Shown here one piece after another: positions 50,184-58,848 of a stretch of DNA of 64,000 nucleotides. This stretch comes from Streptomyces sp. NBC_01446 (GTDB lineage Bacteria; Actinomycetota; Actinomycetes; Streptomycetales; Streptomycetaceae). A program made the position numbers and the translations under genes. The number at the start of each line of letters is the position of its first letter. Position 1 is the first letter of the stretch. Where the stretch lies: positions 7,398,501-7,462,500 of the forward strand of contig NZ_JAPEPO010000001.1 of NCBI RefSeq assembly GCF_026340095.1, given 5' to 3'. Under the pieces are notes generated by a model. The model was not told the origin of the DNA. It made no database searches and was given only the letters and a program-made list of their open reading frames with translations.

Positions 50184-51008
50184 ATGCAGACACCACCGCT
50201 CGGCCGTGTCCTCGTCGTCGACGACGACCCGACCGTCGCCGAGGTCGTCGCGGGCTACTTGGACCGCGCCGGCTACGACGTCGACCGCGCCGCCGACGGC
50301 CCGGCCGCCCTCGACCGCGCCGACGCGCACGGGCCCGACCTGGTCGTCCTCGACCTCATGCTGCCCGGCATGGACGGCCTCGAGGTGTGCCGCAGACTCC
50401 GGGCCCGCGGCCCCGTCCCCGTGATCATGCTGACGGCGCGTGGCGACGAGGACGAGCGCATCCTCGGCCTCGAGGTCGGCGCGGACGACTACGTGACCAA
50501 GCCGTTCAGCCCGCGGGAGCTGGTCCTGCGTGTCGAGTCGGTGTTGCGCCGGGCCCGCGCGGCCACGGCACCCAAGCCGGCGGGACCGCTGCGCGCGGCC
50601 GGCCTCACCGTCGACCCCGCGGCACGTCGAGCCGCCAAAGCAGGGGTCGAACTCGCCCTGACGATAAGGGAGTTCGACCTTCTCGCCTTCTTCCTGCGCC
50701 ACCCGGGCCGCGCCTTCTCCCGCGAGGAGCTCATGCAGCAGGTGTGGGGCTGGGACTTCGGTGACCTGTCGACCGTCACGGTTCACGTCCGCCGACTGCG
50801 CGGCAAGATCGAAGACGACCCGGCGGCCCCGAGCCTCATCCAGACGGTCTGGGGAGTCGGCTACCGCCTGGACCCGGGCCCAGGCTCGGACCCGCACGGC
50901 GACGCCACTCGGCCCGACCGCGTGCCGGAAGTCCCTCGGCCCGGCCGTGCGCCGGACGTTCCCCGGCCCGACCGCGCACCGGCAGAGTGGACCGAACCCC
51001 GTGCATGA
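50184..51008 (+). CDS. OmpR-family response regulator
   Basis: The protein is 274 residues. The receiver has acidic residues DDD (13-15), phosphoacceptor Asp57 in VVLDLMLPGMDG, Thr84 and Lys106 in TKPFSP. A winged-helix DNA-binding domain covers ~140-235 (LTIREFDLLAFFLRHPGRAFSREELMQQVWG ... VTVHVRRLRGKIE, in parts). The Pro/Arg/Asp-rich tail (VPEVPRPGRAPDVPRPDRAP) is a low-complexity extension. The kinase start overlaps its stop by eight bases. It probably controls the divergent glycosylation operon. Confidence 0.93.
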   Translation: MQTPPLGRVLVVDDDPTVAEVVAGYLDRAGYDVDRAADGPAALDRADAHGPDLVVLDLMLPGMDGLEVCRRLRARGPVPVIMLTARGDEDERILGLEVGADDYVTKPFSPRELVLRVESVLRRARAATAPKPAGPLRAAGLTVDPAARRAAKAGVELALTIREFDLLAFFLRHPGRAFSREELMQQVWGWDFGDLSTVTVHVRRLRGKIEDDPAAPSLIQTVWGVGYRLDPGPGSDPHGDATRPDRVPEVPRPGRAPDVPRPDRAPAEWTEPRA

Positions 51009-52113
51009 CATGCTCCTCATCGCCCTCTACGCGTTCCTCGGCGCCGTCGGTGCGGGCCTGCTGGGCGCGCTCGTCCTGTTCGTGCTGCGCCGCCGCTCCC
51101 TGACGGTGTCGCTCACGGTCGTCGCCGCCGTCGCCGTGACGGCGATGCTCGCCGGAACGCTCGTCGTGGCCTGGGCGATGTTCCTGTCCCCGCACGACCT
51201 GACCGTCGTGACGACCGTCGCCGCGATGGCCGCCACCGTGTCACTGGCCACCGCGCTGCTCCTCGGCCGCTGGGTCGTGGCCCGCAGCAACGCGCTCACC
51301 CTCGCCGCCCGCTCCTTCGGCGACGGGGGCAGCTTCGCGGCGCCCCTCGTCCCCGCGACGGCGGAACTCGCCGCGCTCTCAAGGGAGTTGGAGGCCACCA
51401 GCGCCAAGCTGGCCGCCTCCAGGGACCGCGAGCGCGCCCTGGAGACCTCGCGTCGCGAGCTCGTCGCCTGGATCTCGCACGATCTGCGCACCCCGCTCGC
51501 CGGGCTCCGCGCGATGTCCGAAGCCCTGGAGGACGGCATGGCGGCCGACCCGGACCGCTATCTGCGCCAGATCCGCACCGAGGTCGAGCGCATGAACGAC
51601 ATGGTGGGCGACCTCTTCGAACTGTCGCGCATCCACGCGGGGACCCTCGTCCTGAGCCCGTCCAGGATCTCCCTCCACGACCTCGTGGGCGACGCGCTCG
51701 CGGGCGCCGACCCGCTCGCCCGCGAACACGGCGTACGCCTCGTCGGCGACAGCGTCGACCGGATTCCCGTCGAGGTCGACGGCAAGGAGATGAGCCGCGT
51801 CCTCGGCAACCTCCTGGTGAACGCGATCCGTCGCACGCCGGCCGACGGCACGGTCGCCGTGGCGGCGGCAGGCTCCACGGACGGTGTGGTCCTCACGGTC
51901 ACGGACGGCTGCGGCGGCATCCCCGAGCAGGATCTGCCGCGCGTCTTCGACACGGGGTGGCGCGGCAGCCACGCCCGTACACCTCCGTCGGGCGCGGGCC
52001 TCGGGCTCGCCATCGTCAGGGGAATCGTGGAGGCCCACCGGGGCAGCGCCGCCGTGCGCAATGTGGCCGGCGGCTGCTGCTTCGAGGTGACGCTCCCGGC
52101 CGCGGGGGCGTAG
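51001..52113 (+). CDS. Sensor histidine kinase
   Basis: The protein is 370 residues. Membrane segments cover ~4-29, ~36-61 and ~68-90, with almost no outside domain. A linker with a short coiled coil follows, then the H-box His160 in WISHDLRTPLAGL. N-box VLGNLLVNAIRRTP, G-boxes VTDGCGGIPEQ and SGAGLGLAIVRGIVEAHRG complete it. GTG at 51001 overlaps the regulator; ATG at 51010 is the alternative. Lacking a large sensor loop, it may sense a signal inside the membrane. Confidence 0.93.
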   Translation: MHDMLLIALYAFLGAVGAGLLGALVLFVLRRRSLTVSLTVVAAVAVTAMLAGTLVVAWAMFLSPHDLTVVTTVAAMAATVSLATALLLGRWVVARSNALTLAARSFGDGGSFAAPLVPATAELAALSRELEATSAKLAASRDRERALETSRRELVAWISHDLRTPLAGLRAMSEALEDGMAADPDRYLRQIRTEVERMNDMVGDLFELSRIHAGTLVLSPSRISLHDLVGDALAGADPLAREHGVRLVGDSVDRIPVEVDGKEMSRVLGNLLVNAIRRTPADGTVAVAAAGSTDGVVLTVTDGCGGIPEQDLPRVFDTGWRGSHARTPPSGAGLGLAIVRGIVEAHRGSAAVRNVAGGCCFEVTLPAAGA

Positions 52114-52143
52114 CGGTACGCGTCCCGGCGGCCGGCGCAGTCA

Positions 52144-53169
52144 TCACCCCAGCTCCGCCTTGGCGAACTCCGTCATCCCCTCCTCGAACCCCACCTCGGC
52201 GCGCCACCCGAGCTCCGCCCTGAGCCGGGCCGGGTCCGCCGTGATGTGCCGTACGTCGCCGAGCCGGTACTCGCCCGTCACGACGGGCATCGGCCCGCCG
52301 TACGCGGCGGCGAGTGCGTGGGCCATCTCGCCCACCGTGTGCGGGTCCCCGCTGCCCGTGTTGTACGCGACGCACGCGTCGGAGGGCCGGTCGCCCATGG
52401 CCTCGAGGGCGAGCGCGTTCGCCGCGGCCACGTCGTGAACGTGCACGAAGTCCCGCCGCTGGCGGCCGTCCTCGAAGACGCGCGGGGCCTCGCCCCGGGC
52501 CAGCGCCGACCGGAAGAACGACGCGACGCCCGCGTACGGGGTGTCGCGCGGCATCCCCGGCCCGTACACGTTGTGGTAGCGCAGCGACACCGCGCGGCCC
52601 CCGGTGGCCCGCGCCCAGGCGGACGCCAGATGTTCCTGGGCGAGCTTCGTCGTGGCGTACACGTTGCGCGGGTCCGTGGGGGCGTCCTCGCCGACGAGGC
52701 CGGGGCCCAGCGCATCGCCGCACCGCGGGCACCCGGGCTCGAAGCGGCCCGCCCGCAGGTCGGCCTCGGCACGCGGTCCCGGGCGCACCACTCCGTGGCG
52801 CCCGCACTCGTACCGCCCCTCCCCGTACACGACCATCGACCCGGCGAGCACCAGATCCCGTACCCCCGCCGAGGCCATCGCGGCGAGCAGCACGGCCGTG
52901 CCGAGGTCGTTGCGGGAGACGTAGTCGGGCGCGTCGGCGAAGTCCTTGCCGAGTCCTACCTTCGCCGCCTGATGACACACCGCGTCGACGCCGGCGAGGG
53001 CCGACTCCACGGCGGCGGGGTCGCGTACGTCGGCGACGACCCAGGGCCGGCGTTCGTCCGGGCCGGGCGGCCGGACGTCGAGCACGACGACCTCATGGCC
53101 TCGTGCGGAGAGAGTGTCCACGACCGCGGACCCGATGAACCCGGCACCGCCGGTGACCAGTACACGCAT
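52144..53169 (-). CDS. NAD-dependent epimerase/dehydratase with zinc-knuckle-like insert
   Basis: The protein is 341 residues, extended SDR. NAD-binding GGAGFIG lies at 7-13, Ser in LAGSMVVYG and Tyr171-x3-Lys175 in YATTKLA. Residues ~119-156 form an unusual insert with Cys122-x2-His125 and Cys147-x2-Cys150, which could bind zinc. It probably acts on a nucleotide sugar (4-epimerase or dehydratase). It follows the sensor kinase convergently, ending 30 bp away, near the glycosylation genes. Confidence 0.9.
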   Translation of the reverse strand: MRVLVTGGAGFIGSAVVDTLSARGHEVVVLDVRPPGPDERRPWVVADVRDPAAVESALAGVDAVCHQAAKVGLGKDFADAPDYVSRNDLGTAVLLAAMASAGVRDLVLAGSMVVYGEGRYECGRHGVVRPGPRAEADLRAGRFEPGCPRCGDALGPGLVGEDAPTDPRNVYATTKLAQEHLASAWARATGGRAVSLRYHNVYGPGMPRDTPYAGVASFFRSALARGEAPRVFEDGRQRRDFVHVHDVAAANALALEAMGDRPSDACVAYNTGSGDPHTVGEMAHALAAAYGGPMPVVTGEYRLGDVRHITADPARLRAELGWRAEVGFEEGMTEFAKAELG

Positions 53170-53378
53170 GCCGCCCACGCTATGCGGCACAGGGCGCCGC
53201 GACGGCTCTCCGCGCCGATACGTCATGGCTCCGTAAGGCTTGTGCGAACAGAGTTCGGTATCGCGCGGCGGCCTGTACGCGACTAGCGTGAATCGGTGGG
53301 AAACGGGCTGAACCACACATCGTTGCCCGGACCGTCCCACCCCCGGAACCACCATCACTCGGAAGAAGGGTTCGCGCC

Positions 53379-54170
53379 ATGGCCGCACGACCGGAGGGCG
53401 CGCCCATCTGGGCCGACGCCATGTTCCCCGACCTGGAGGGCGCCAAGCGCTTCTACGGCGAGCTTCTCGGCTGGACGTTCGAGGAGGGCCAGGAGGAGTT
53501 CGGCAACTACACGCAGGCGAAGTCGGACGGAAAGCGGGTCGGGGCGCTTGTGCCGCAGATGCCGGGCATGGAGGGCACCCCGCCGGCCTGGAACCTGTAC
53601 CTGGCCACGCCCGACATCAAAGCCACGGCGGGCCGCGTCAAGGAGGCCGGCGGCACCCTGATGATGGAGCCCATGGAGGTCCGCGACTTCGGCTCGATGG
53701 TCACCGTCCAGGACCCGGCCGGCGTCTTCTTCAGCCTCTGGCAGCCGGGTACGCACGACGGGTTCGAGAAGGTGGGCGAGCCCGGTTCGTACGCCTGGGC
53801 CGAGGTGACCACGCGTGACACCGCAAAGACGGACGGGTTCTTCGAGGCCGTTTTCCCGTACGAGGTCCGGAAGATGGCCGACGAGAGCGTCGACTTCAAC
53901 ATCTGGCAGCTCGACGGACAGCCCCAGCTCGGCCGCTTCAAGATGACCGAGGACTTCCCGCCGCAGGTCCCGTCGTACGTCAACGTCTACTTCGCGGTCG
54001 ACGACTGCGACGCGGCGGTCGCCACGGTGACCAGGCTCGGCGGAAAGCTCCACTACGGCCCGATGGACACCCCGTTCGGCCGCTTCGCGGCGGTGACGGA
54101 CCCGCAGGGCGCCGCGTTCTCGGTGATCGACCTGAGCACGACCCAGGGCGACATGCCCGACCTCACCTGA
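53379..54170 (+). CDS. Two-domain VOC (glyoxalase-like) protein
   Basis: The protein is 263 residues with two tandem VOC units: IWADAMFPDLEGAKRFYGELLGWTF (in part) and AWAEVTTRDTAKTDGFFEAVF. Each ends with VQDPAGVFFSLWQ or VTDPQGAAFSVIDL. Such Streptomyces proteins resemble CFP32/hydroxylase-like VOC proteins of unknown substrate. GAAGAAGGG precedes the ATG. Confidence 0.9.
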   Translation: MAARPEGAPIWADAMFPDLEGAKRFYGELLGWTFEEGQEEFGNYTQAKSDGKRVGALVPQMPGMEGTPPAWNLYLATPDIKATAGRVKEAGGTLMMEPMEVRDFGSMVTVQDPAGVFFSLWQPGTHDGFEKVGEPGSYAWAEVTTRDTAKTDGFFEAVFPYEVRKMADESVDFNIWQLDGQPQLGRFKMTEDFPPQVPSYVNVYFAVDDCDAAVATVTRLGGKLHYGPMDTPFGRFAAVTDPQGAAFSVIDLSTTQGDMPDLT

Positions 54171-54180
54171 CGGGAGGGCG

Positions 54181-54250
54181 CACGGGCCCTCAGGGACACG
54201 GGCTCTCTCTCAAGGGGCACGGGCTCTCACGGAGCACGGGCTCTCAGGGA
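54181..54250. repeat. Four imperfect copies of a CACGGGCTCTCA unit
   Basis: CACGGG(C/T... )CTCTCA-like units occur near 54181, 54197, 54218 and 54235, in the gap between the convergent VOC and deformylase genes; the last overlaps the deformylase stop. No stem-loop is formed. Origin unknown. Confidence 0.6.
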
Positions 54251-54876
54251 AGCGAGAAGCCGAGCGCGCCCGCGGCCAGCTCCGCGGTGGGCTGCGTCCA
54301 GCGCTCGGCCATCGCGTTCCGGGTGGACAGCGAGCGCAACTCCGCCCGGTCGAGATAGAGCGTTCCGTGCAGATGGTCCGTCTCGTGCTGCACGATCCGG
54401 GCGGGCCACCCCGTGAACTCCTCGTCCAGGGTGCGGCCCCGCTCGTCGAGACCCCGCAGCCGCACCCGCTGGTGCCGGGAGACCACGGCCTGCAGGCCGG
54501 GCACGCTCAGGCAGCCCTCGAAGAACGCGGCACGGTGCGCCCCCAGGGGCACGTACGACGGGTTGACCAGAACACGGAACGGCTGCGGCACCCGGCCGCG
54601 CGCCACCCGTAGCTCCTCGGGGACCTCGGCCGCGTCCTCGATGACGGCGATCCGCAGCGGGACGCCGATCTGCGGTGCGGCGAGCCCGACGCCCGGAGCG
54701 GCGTGCATCGACGCGCGCATCGCGGTGATCAGACGCTCCAGGAGCGCGGGCGCGAGCTGACCGTCGTAGGTCTGCGCGCGGGACCGGAGCACGGGGTCGC
54801 CCGCCTCCACGACCGGCAACGGGTGCTCGCCCGCGAGCAGTTCCTCGACGCGGTCACTCAGGGGTACGGAGGGCAT
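54244..54876 (-). CDS. def: Peptide deformylase
   Basis: The protein is 210 residues. All three motifs are present: GVGLAAPQIG (62-71), EGCLS with Cys122, and HETDH with His164, Glu165 and His168. It removes the formyl group from new proteins, using Fe2+ or similar. Streptomyces have several paralogues; the longer N-terminus (VEELLAGEHPLPVVEAGD) marks the common ~210-residue type. ATG at 54876 is the first plausible start. Confidence 0.95.
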   Translation of the reverse strand: MPSVPLSDRVEELLAGEHPLPVVEAGDPVLRSRAQTYDGQLAPALLERLITAMRASMHAAPGVGLAAPQIGVPLRIAVIEDAAEVPEELRVARGRVPQPFRVLVNPSYVPLGAHRAAFFEGCLSVPGLQAVVSRHQRVRLRGLDERGRTLDEEFTGWPARIVQHETDHLHGTLYLDRAELRSLSTRNAMAERWTQPTAELAAGALGFSLP

Positions 54877-55069
54877 CGGGCCAGCATGTCAAGAAGGATC
54901 ACGCGTGGGCAACGTCCTGCGCGCCGCGCGCATCGTTGCGGGCTCGTGAACATTGCTCCGGTGGGGGAATGAGACCGCGGTGACATGGGCTTTCATCAGA
55001 GGGCGGCCATGGTCGGCACGGCCGCTCCACCGCCCGCACGCCCACCGCCGTCTCCTGGGAGCCCGCCGT

Positions 55070-55795
55070 ATGTCCGTCCCGGCCGCCGCCACCGCCCACC
55101 CGCACCCGCTCGACAACCCCGCGTACGCCTCCCTCACCGGCCCGCACGCACACTTCGCCGAACGGCGGGGCCGGGTCGTGCGGTACCCCCTCGAGGTGTC
55201 GCCGTGGCTCGCGCTGCCGGACGAGCCGGGCCCCGGGGACTGGGCGGATCTCGCGGCGCTCGCCGGGCCGGGCGAGACCGTCCCGCTGCCCGGGATGCGC
55301 ACGGCGCCGCCCGAGGGCTGGGAACTCACGATGAGCATGGACGGGGTGCAACTCGTCGACGACGGCGTGGCAGCGGCGCCGGACGCGGAGGCCGTGCCGC
55401 TCGGCGCGGCCGACGTGCCCGAGATGCTGGACCTCGTCGCGCGCACCCAGCCGGGGCCGTTCCTGCCCCGCACCGTCGAACTCGGCACCTATCTCGGGAT
55501 CCGCCGGCAGGGCGCGCTCGTGGCGATGGCGGGGGAGCGGCTCCACCCGCCGGGCTGGACGGAGATCAGCGCCGTCTGCACCGACCCGGACCATCGCGGC
55601 CAGGGGCTCGCGGCCCGCCTCGTCCTGGCCGTGGCGGCGGGCATCAAGGAGCGCGGCGAGACCCCGTTCCTGCACACGGCGGCGCGTAACACGAACGCCA
55701 TCCGGCTCTACGAGTCACTGGGCTTCCGGCTGCGGCGCACCACGAAGTTCATGGCGGCCCGGGTCCCGGAGTTCGACCACGCCGCCGCCCGCTGA
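55070..55795 (+). CDS. GNAT-family acetyltransferase
   Basis: The protein is 241 residues. The N-terminal ~100 residues (HFAERRGRVVRYPLEVSPWL, ALPDEPGPGDWADLAALAGP) form a FR47-like half, and the C-terminal GNAT has the acetyl-CoA loop DPDHRGQGLAARLVLAV and NAIRLYESLGFRLRR. GGGAG lies upstream of the ATG. The target is unknown. It is convergent with the MarR gene. Confidence 0.87.
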   Translation: MSVPAAATAHPHPLDNPAYASLTGPHAHFAERRGRVVRYPLEVSPWLALPDEPGPGDWADLAALAGPGETVPLPGMRTAPPEGWELTMSMDGVQLVDDGVAAAPDAEAVPLGAADVPEMLDLVARTQPGPFLPRTVELGTYLGIRRQGALVAMAGERLHPPGWTEISAVCTDPDHRGQGLAARLVLAVAAGIKERGETPFLHTAARNTNAIRLYESLGFRLRRTTKFMAARVPEFDHAAAR

Positions 55796-55817
55796 CGCGC
55801 CGGGTGTCCGGGGCGGC

Positions 55818-56252
55818 TCAGGCGTCGTCCTGGACCTGCGCGTTGTAGCGCAGCAGATAGTCCGCGAAGCGGACGAGATCCTCTTCGGGCCAGTCCGCCA
55901 CCCGCTCCCGGAACGCCTGACGGCGGCTGACGGTGACCTGGGCGAGGATGTCGGCGCCCGCCTCGGTCGGATGGAGGACCTGGACGCGGTGGTCGTCCGG
56001 GTCCACCCGGCGCATCACGAGCCCGGCCCGCTCCAGCGCGGACACCTGCCGGCTCACCGTCGACTTGTCGAGGGCGTAGTGCGTGGCGAGGTCCGTCGCC
56101 CGGCAGCCGCCCTTCTCGTCCAGGTGGCTGAGCAGGGTGTACGACACGAGCGACAGCTCGGGGTGCATTCGTCCGGCCATCGCTCTGGCACGCCGCGCGA
56201 ACGACGTCATCTCGCGCTGAATGGTCTCGACGGCCGTCTCTCGGTCTGTCAC
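55818..56252 (-). CDS. MarR-family transcriptional regulator
   Basis: The protein is 144 residues. The winged helix is SLVSYTLLSHLDEKGGCRATDLATHYALDKSTVSRQVSALERAGLV (in parts), with wing RRVDPDDHRVQVLHPTEAG. The gene is divergent from the 88-residue gene, and its promoter region holds GTTGCATTCTACAAC (56275-56289), overlapping a TAGAAT -10. A similar palindrome overlaps the -35 of the dienoyl-CoA reductase gene, so it probably represses itself and that gene. Confidence 0.92.
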   Translation of the reverse strand: MTDRETAVETIQREMTSFARRARAMAGRMHPELSLVSYTLLSHLDEKGGCRATDLATHYALDKSTVSRQVSALERAGLVMRRVDPDDHRVQVLHPTEAGADILAQVTVSRRQAFRERVADWPEEDLVRFADYLLRYNAQVQDDA

Positions 56253-56274
56253 GTGCTGTCCTCTCCCGCTGCTC

Positions 56275-56289
56275 GTTGCATTCTACAAC
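56275..56289 (-). promoter_or_regulatory. Candidate MarR operator over its own promoter
   Basis: The imperfect palindrome GTTGCATTCTACAAC includes the minus-strand -10 TAGAAT (56280-56285), 28 bp before the marR-type ATG. It shares TTGCA and TACAAC half-sites with the site before the gene at 56766. Confidence 0.55.
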
Positions 56290-56349
56290 CGAGGGCGGGT
56301 GCGCGCCGCGGGCAGGCGCGTTCCCGTGCCCGGAGCTAGCCTCCTGAGC

Positions 56350-56616
56350 ATGAGCGACCTCAGTGATGTGCCCGCCCGTTACACGGTCCTGGTCAAGCCC
56401 CAACTCGCCGACAAGGACGGTCACCCCGTGCACGGCAACCCCCTGCGCGTGGTGCCCGTCGAGGCCACGGGGTCGTCCGGGGAGTCCGGCTATCCGCGCT
56501 TCGAGGGCGAAGGGGTGCAGGTGGAGATCGACCCGCTCACCCGCTCCGTCGAGGCCGTGACGGTCGACGGCGAGGAGCTGCCGTACGGGTGGGTGGCCGA
56601 GGTCGCCGCGGACTGA
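56350..56616 (+). CDS. Small conserved hypothetical protein
   Basis: The protein is 88 residues: ARYTVLVKPQLADKDGHPVHGNP, LRVVPVEATG and VEIDPLTRSVEAVTVDGEEL. It has no cysteine, signal or membrane segment, and looks like a compact beta-rich domain. I recall similar small Streptomyces proteins without a known role. CTGAGC precedes the ATG without a strong ribosome-binding site. It sits between the MarR gene and its likely target. Confidence 0.7.
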   Translation: MSDLSDVPARYTVLVKPQLADKDGHPVHGNPLRVVPVEATGSSGESGYPRFEGEGVQVEIDPLTRSVEAVTVDGEELPYGWVAEVAAD

Positions 56617-56693
56617 CCGGCCGCCCGGCCGCGCCGCGACCCGCCCCGGCGGCGTGGCGCGGCGGCGCTGTGCGGCGTGGCGCAGCTCTCTTA

Positions 56694-56732
56694 TGCAACT
56701 TGTTGCAAAAGCGCGGTGTCGTCGTCTACAAC
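56694..56732 (+). promoter_or_regulatory. Promoter and operator of the dienoyl-CoA reductase gene
   Basis: The perfect palindrome TGCAAC-TT-GTTGCA (56694-56707) overlaps the -35 TTGCAA (56703-56708); an 18-bp spacer leads to TACAAC (-10, 56727-56732). Transcription would begin about 27 nt before the ATG at 56766. Repressor binding would block RNA polymerase. Confidence 0.65.
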
Positions 56733-56765
56733 TGTGACGACGTTCGCCGCGCACGGAGGGCCACC

Positions 56766-58787
56766 ATGAGCCGATACCCGCACCTGTTCACCCCGCTCGA
56801 CCTCGGATTCACCACGCTGCCCAACCGGGTCCTGATGGGCTCCATGCACGTGGGACTCGAGGAGGCGGAGAACGGCTTCGCGCGCATGGCGGAGTTCTAC
56901 GCCACCCGCGCCCGCGGCGGTGTCGGCCTCATGGTCACCGGCGGCATCGCCCCCAACGAGGCCGGACGCCCCTGGGCCGGCGGCGCGAAGCTGACCACCG
57001 AGGCGGAGGCCGACGAGCACCGCCAGGTCACCGACGCGGTGCACGCGGCGGGCGGGAAGATCGCGATGCAGATCCTCCACTTCGGCCGCTACGCCTACCA
57101 CGAGGACCTCGTCGCCCCGAGCCCGCTCCAGGCGCCGATCAGTCCCTTCCCGCCGCACGAACTCACCGACGCCGAGGTCGAGCAGACCGTCGAGGACTTC
57201 GCGCGCGCCGCCGAACTCGCCCGGCGGGCGGGCTACGACGGCGTGGAGATCATGGGCTCCGAGGGCTACCTCATCAACGAGTTCATCGTCGCCGCCACGA
57301 ACCGGCGCACCGACCGCTGGGGCGGCTCGTACGAGAACCGCATCCGCTTCCCCGTCGAGATCGTCCGCCGCGTCCGCGAGCGCGTCGGCACGGACTTCAT
57401 CCTCATCTACCGGCTCTCGATGATCGACCTCGTGCCCGGCGGCTCCACCCTCGAAGAGGTCGTGCAGCTCGCCAAGGAGATCGAGGCCGCCGGCGCCACC
57501 ATCATCAACACCGGCATCGGCTGGCACGAGGCCCGCATCCCGACCATCGCTACGTCCGTGCCGCGCGGCGCGTACACCTTCGTCACCAAGAAGGTCATGG
57601 GCGAGGTCTCCATCCCGCTCGTCACCACGAACCGCATCAACACCCCCGAGATCGCCGAGGAGTTGCTCGCCGACGGCTGCGCCGACATGGTGTCCCTCGC
57701 GCGGCCCCTGCTCGCCGACCCGGACTTCGTGGCCAAGGCCCAGGCCGAGCGCTCGGAAACGATCAACACCTGCATCGGCTGCAACCAGGCCTGCCTGGAC
57801 CACACGTTCAGCGGCAAGATCACCTCCTGCCTCGTCAACCCGCGCGCCTGCCACGAGACCGAACTCGTCCTCGCGCCCACCCGCCTGCGCAAGCGTGTCG
57901 CCGTCGTCGGAGCGGGCCCCGCCGGCCTTGCCTGCGCGGTCTCCGCCGCCGAGCGCGGCCACGCCGTCACCCTCTTCGACGCCGCGTCCGAGGTCGGTGG
58001 CCAGCTCAACGTCGCCCGCAAGGTCCCCGGCAAGGAGGAGTTCGACGAGACCCTCCGCTACTACCGCGCGCAGCTCGAACTGCACGGCGTGGACGTCCGG
58101 CTGAACACCCCCGTCACCGCCGCCGACCTCACCCCGGACGCGTACGACGAGGTGGTCGTCGCCACCGGCGTCACCCCCCGCACCCCGGAGATCGCGGGGC
58201 TCGACCACCCCAGCGTCGTCGGCTACCTCGACGTCCTGCGCGACGGCGCGCCCGTCGGGGAGCGCGTCGCGATCGTCGGCGCGGGCGGCATCGGCTTCGA
58301 CGTCGCCGAGTACCTCACCGACAGCGGGGACAAGGCGAGCCAGGACCCGGCCACGTACTTCCGGCAGTGGGGCGTCGACATGGACTACCAGGGCCGCGGC
58401 GGCCTCGCGAAGCCCGAGCGCCCGGTGCCGCCGCGCTCCGTCCACCTCCTCCAGCGCAAGACCACGAAGGTCGGCGCCGGACTCGGCAAGACCACCGGCT
58501 GGATCCACCGCACCGAACTGCGCCACCGCGGAGTCACCATGGTCGCGGGCGCCACCTACGACCGCATCGACGACGCGGGCCTGCACGTCACCGTCGACGG
58601 TAACTCCACCGTCATCCCCGTCGACACCGTCGTCCTGTGCACCGGCCAGGACCCGGCCCGCGGTCTGTACGACGACCTGCTCGCCGCCGGCCGCGAGGCG
58701 CACCTGATCGGCGGCGCCGACGTGGCCGCCGAGCTGGACGCCAAGCGCGCCATCCGCCAGGGCACCGAGCTGGCCGCGGCGCTGTGA
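56766..58787 (+). CDS. fadH: NADPH-dependent 2,4-dienoyl-CoA reductase
   Basis: The protein is 673 residues. Residues 1-330 are an old-yellow-enzyme FMN barrel (LPNRVLMGSMHVGLE, QILHFGRYAYHEDLVAPS). The 4Fe-4S cysteines are C336-x2-C339-x3-C343-x11-C355. FAD/NADPH-binding VVGAGPAGLACA (380-391) and IVGAGGIGFDVAEYL follow. The enzyme reduces 2,4-dienoyl-CoA during oxidation of unsaturated fatty acids. GGAGGG lies seven bases before the ATG. It has its own promoter and a MarR-type operator, and a strong terminator after it. Confidence 0.95.
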   Translation: MSRYPHLFTPLDLGFTTLPNRVLMGSMHVGLEEAENGFARMAEFYATRARGGVGLMVTGGIAPNEAGRPWAGGAKLTTEAEADEHRQVTDAVHAAGGKIAMQILHFGRYAYHEDLVAPSPLQAPISPFPPHELTDAEVEQTVEDFARAAELARRAGYDGVEIMGSEGYLINEFIVAATNRRTDRWGGSYENRIRFPVEIVRRVRERVGTDFILIYRLSMIDLVPGGSTLEEVVQLAKEIEAAGATIINTGIGWHEARIPTIATSVPRGAYTFVTKKVMGEVSIPLVTTNRINTPEIAEELLADGCADMVSLARPLLADPDFVAKAQAERSETINTCIGCNQACLDHTFSGKITSCLVNPRACHETELVLAPTRLRKRVAVVGAGPAGLACAVSAAERGHAVTLFDAASEVGGQLNVARKVPGKEEFDETLRYYRAQLELHGVDVRLNTPVTAADLTPDAYDEVVVATGVTPRTPEIAGLDHPSVVGYLDVLRDGAPVGERVAIVGAGGIGFDVAEYLTDSGDKASQDPATYFRQWGVDMDYQGRGGLAKPERPVPPRSVHLLQRKTTKVGAGLGKTTGWIHRTELRHRGVTMVAGATYDRIDDAGLHVTVDGNSTVIPVDTVVLCTGQDPARGLYDDLLAAGREAHLIGGADVAAELDAKRAIRQGTELAAAL

Positions 58788-58792
58788 GACCG

Positions 58793-58829
58793 GCGGTCAC
58801 GTGGCCGGGCCCGCCGGCCACGTGACCGC
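58793..58829 (+). terminator. Hairpin terminator after fadH
   Basis: GCGGTCACGTGGCCGG and CCGGCCACGTGACCGC form a perfect 16-bp stem with a 5-nt loop, 5 bp past the stop codon. Confidence 0.85.
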
Positions 58830-58848
58830 CTCCGCATAAGGTGCAGCC

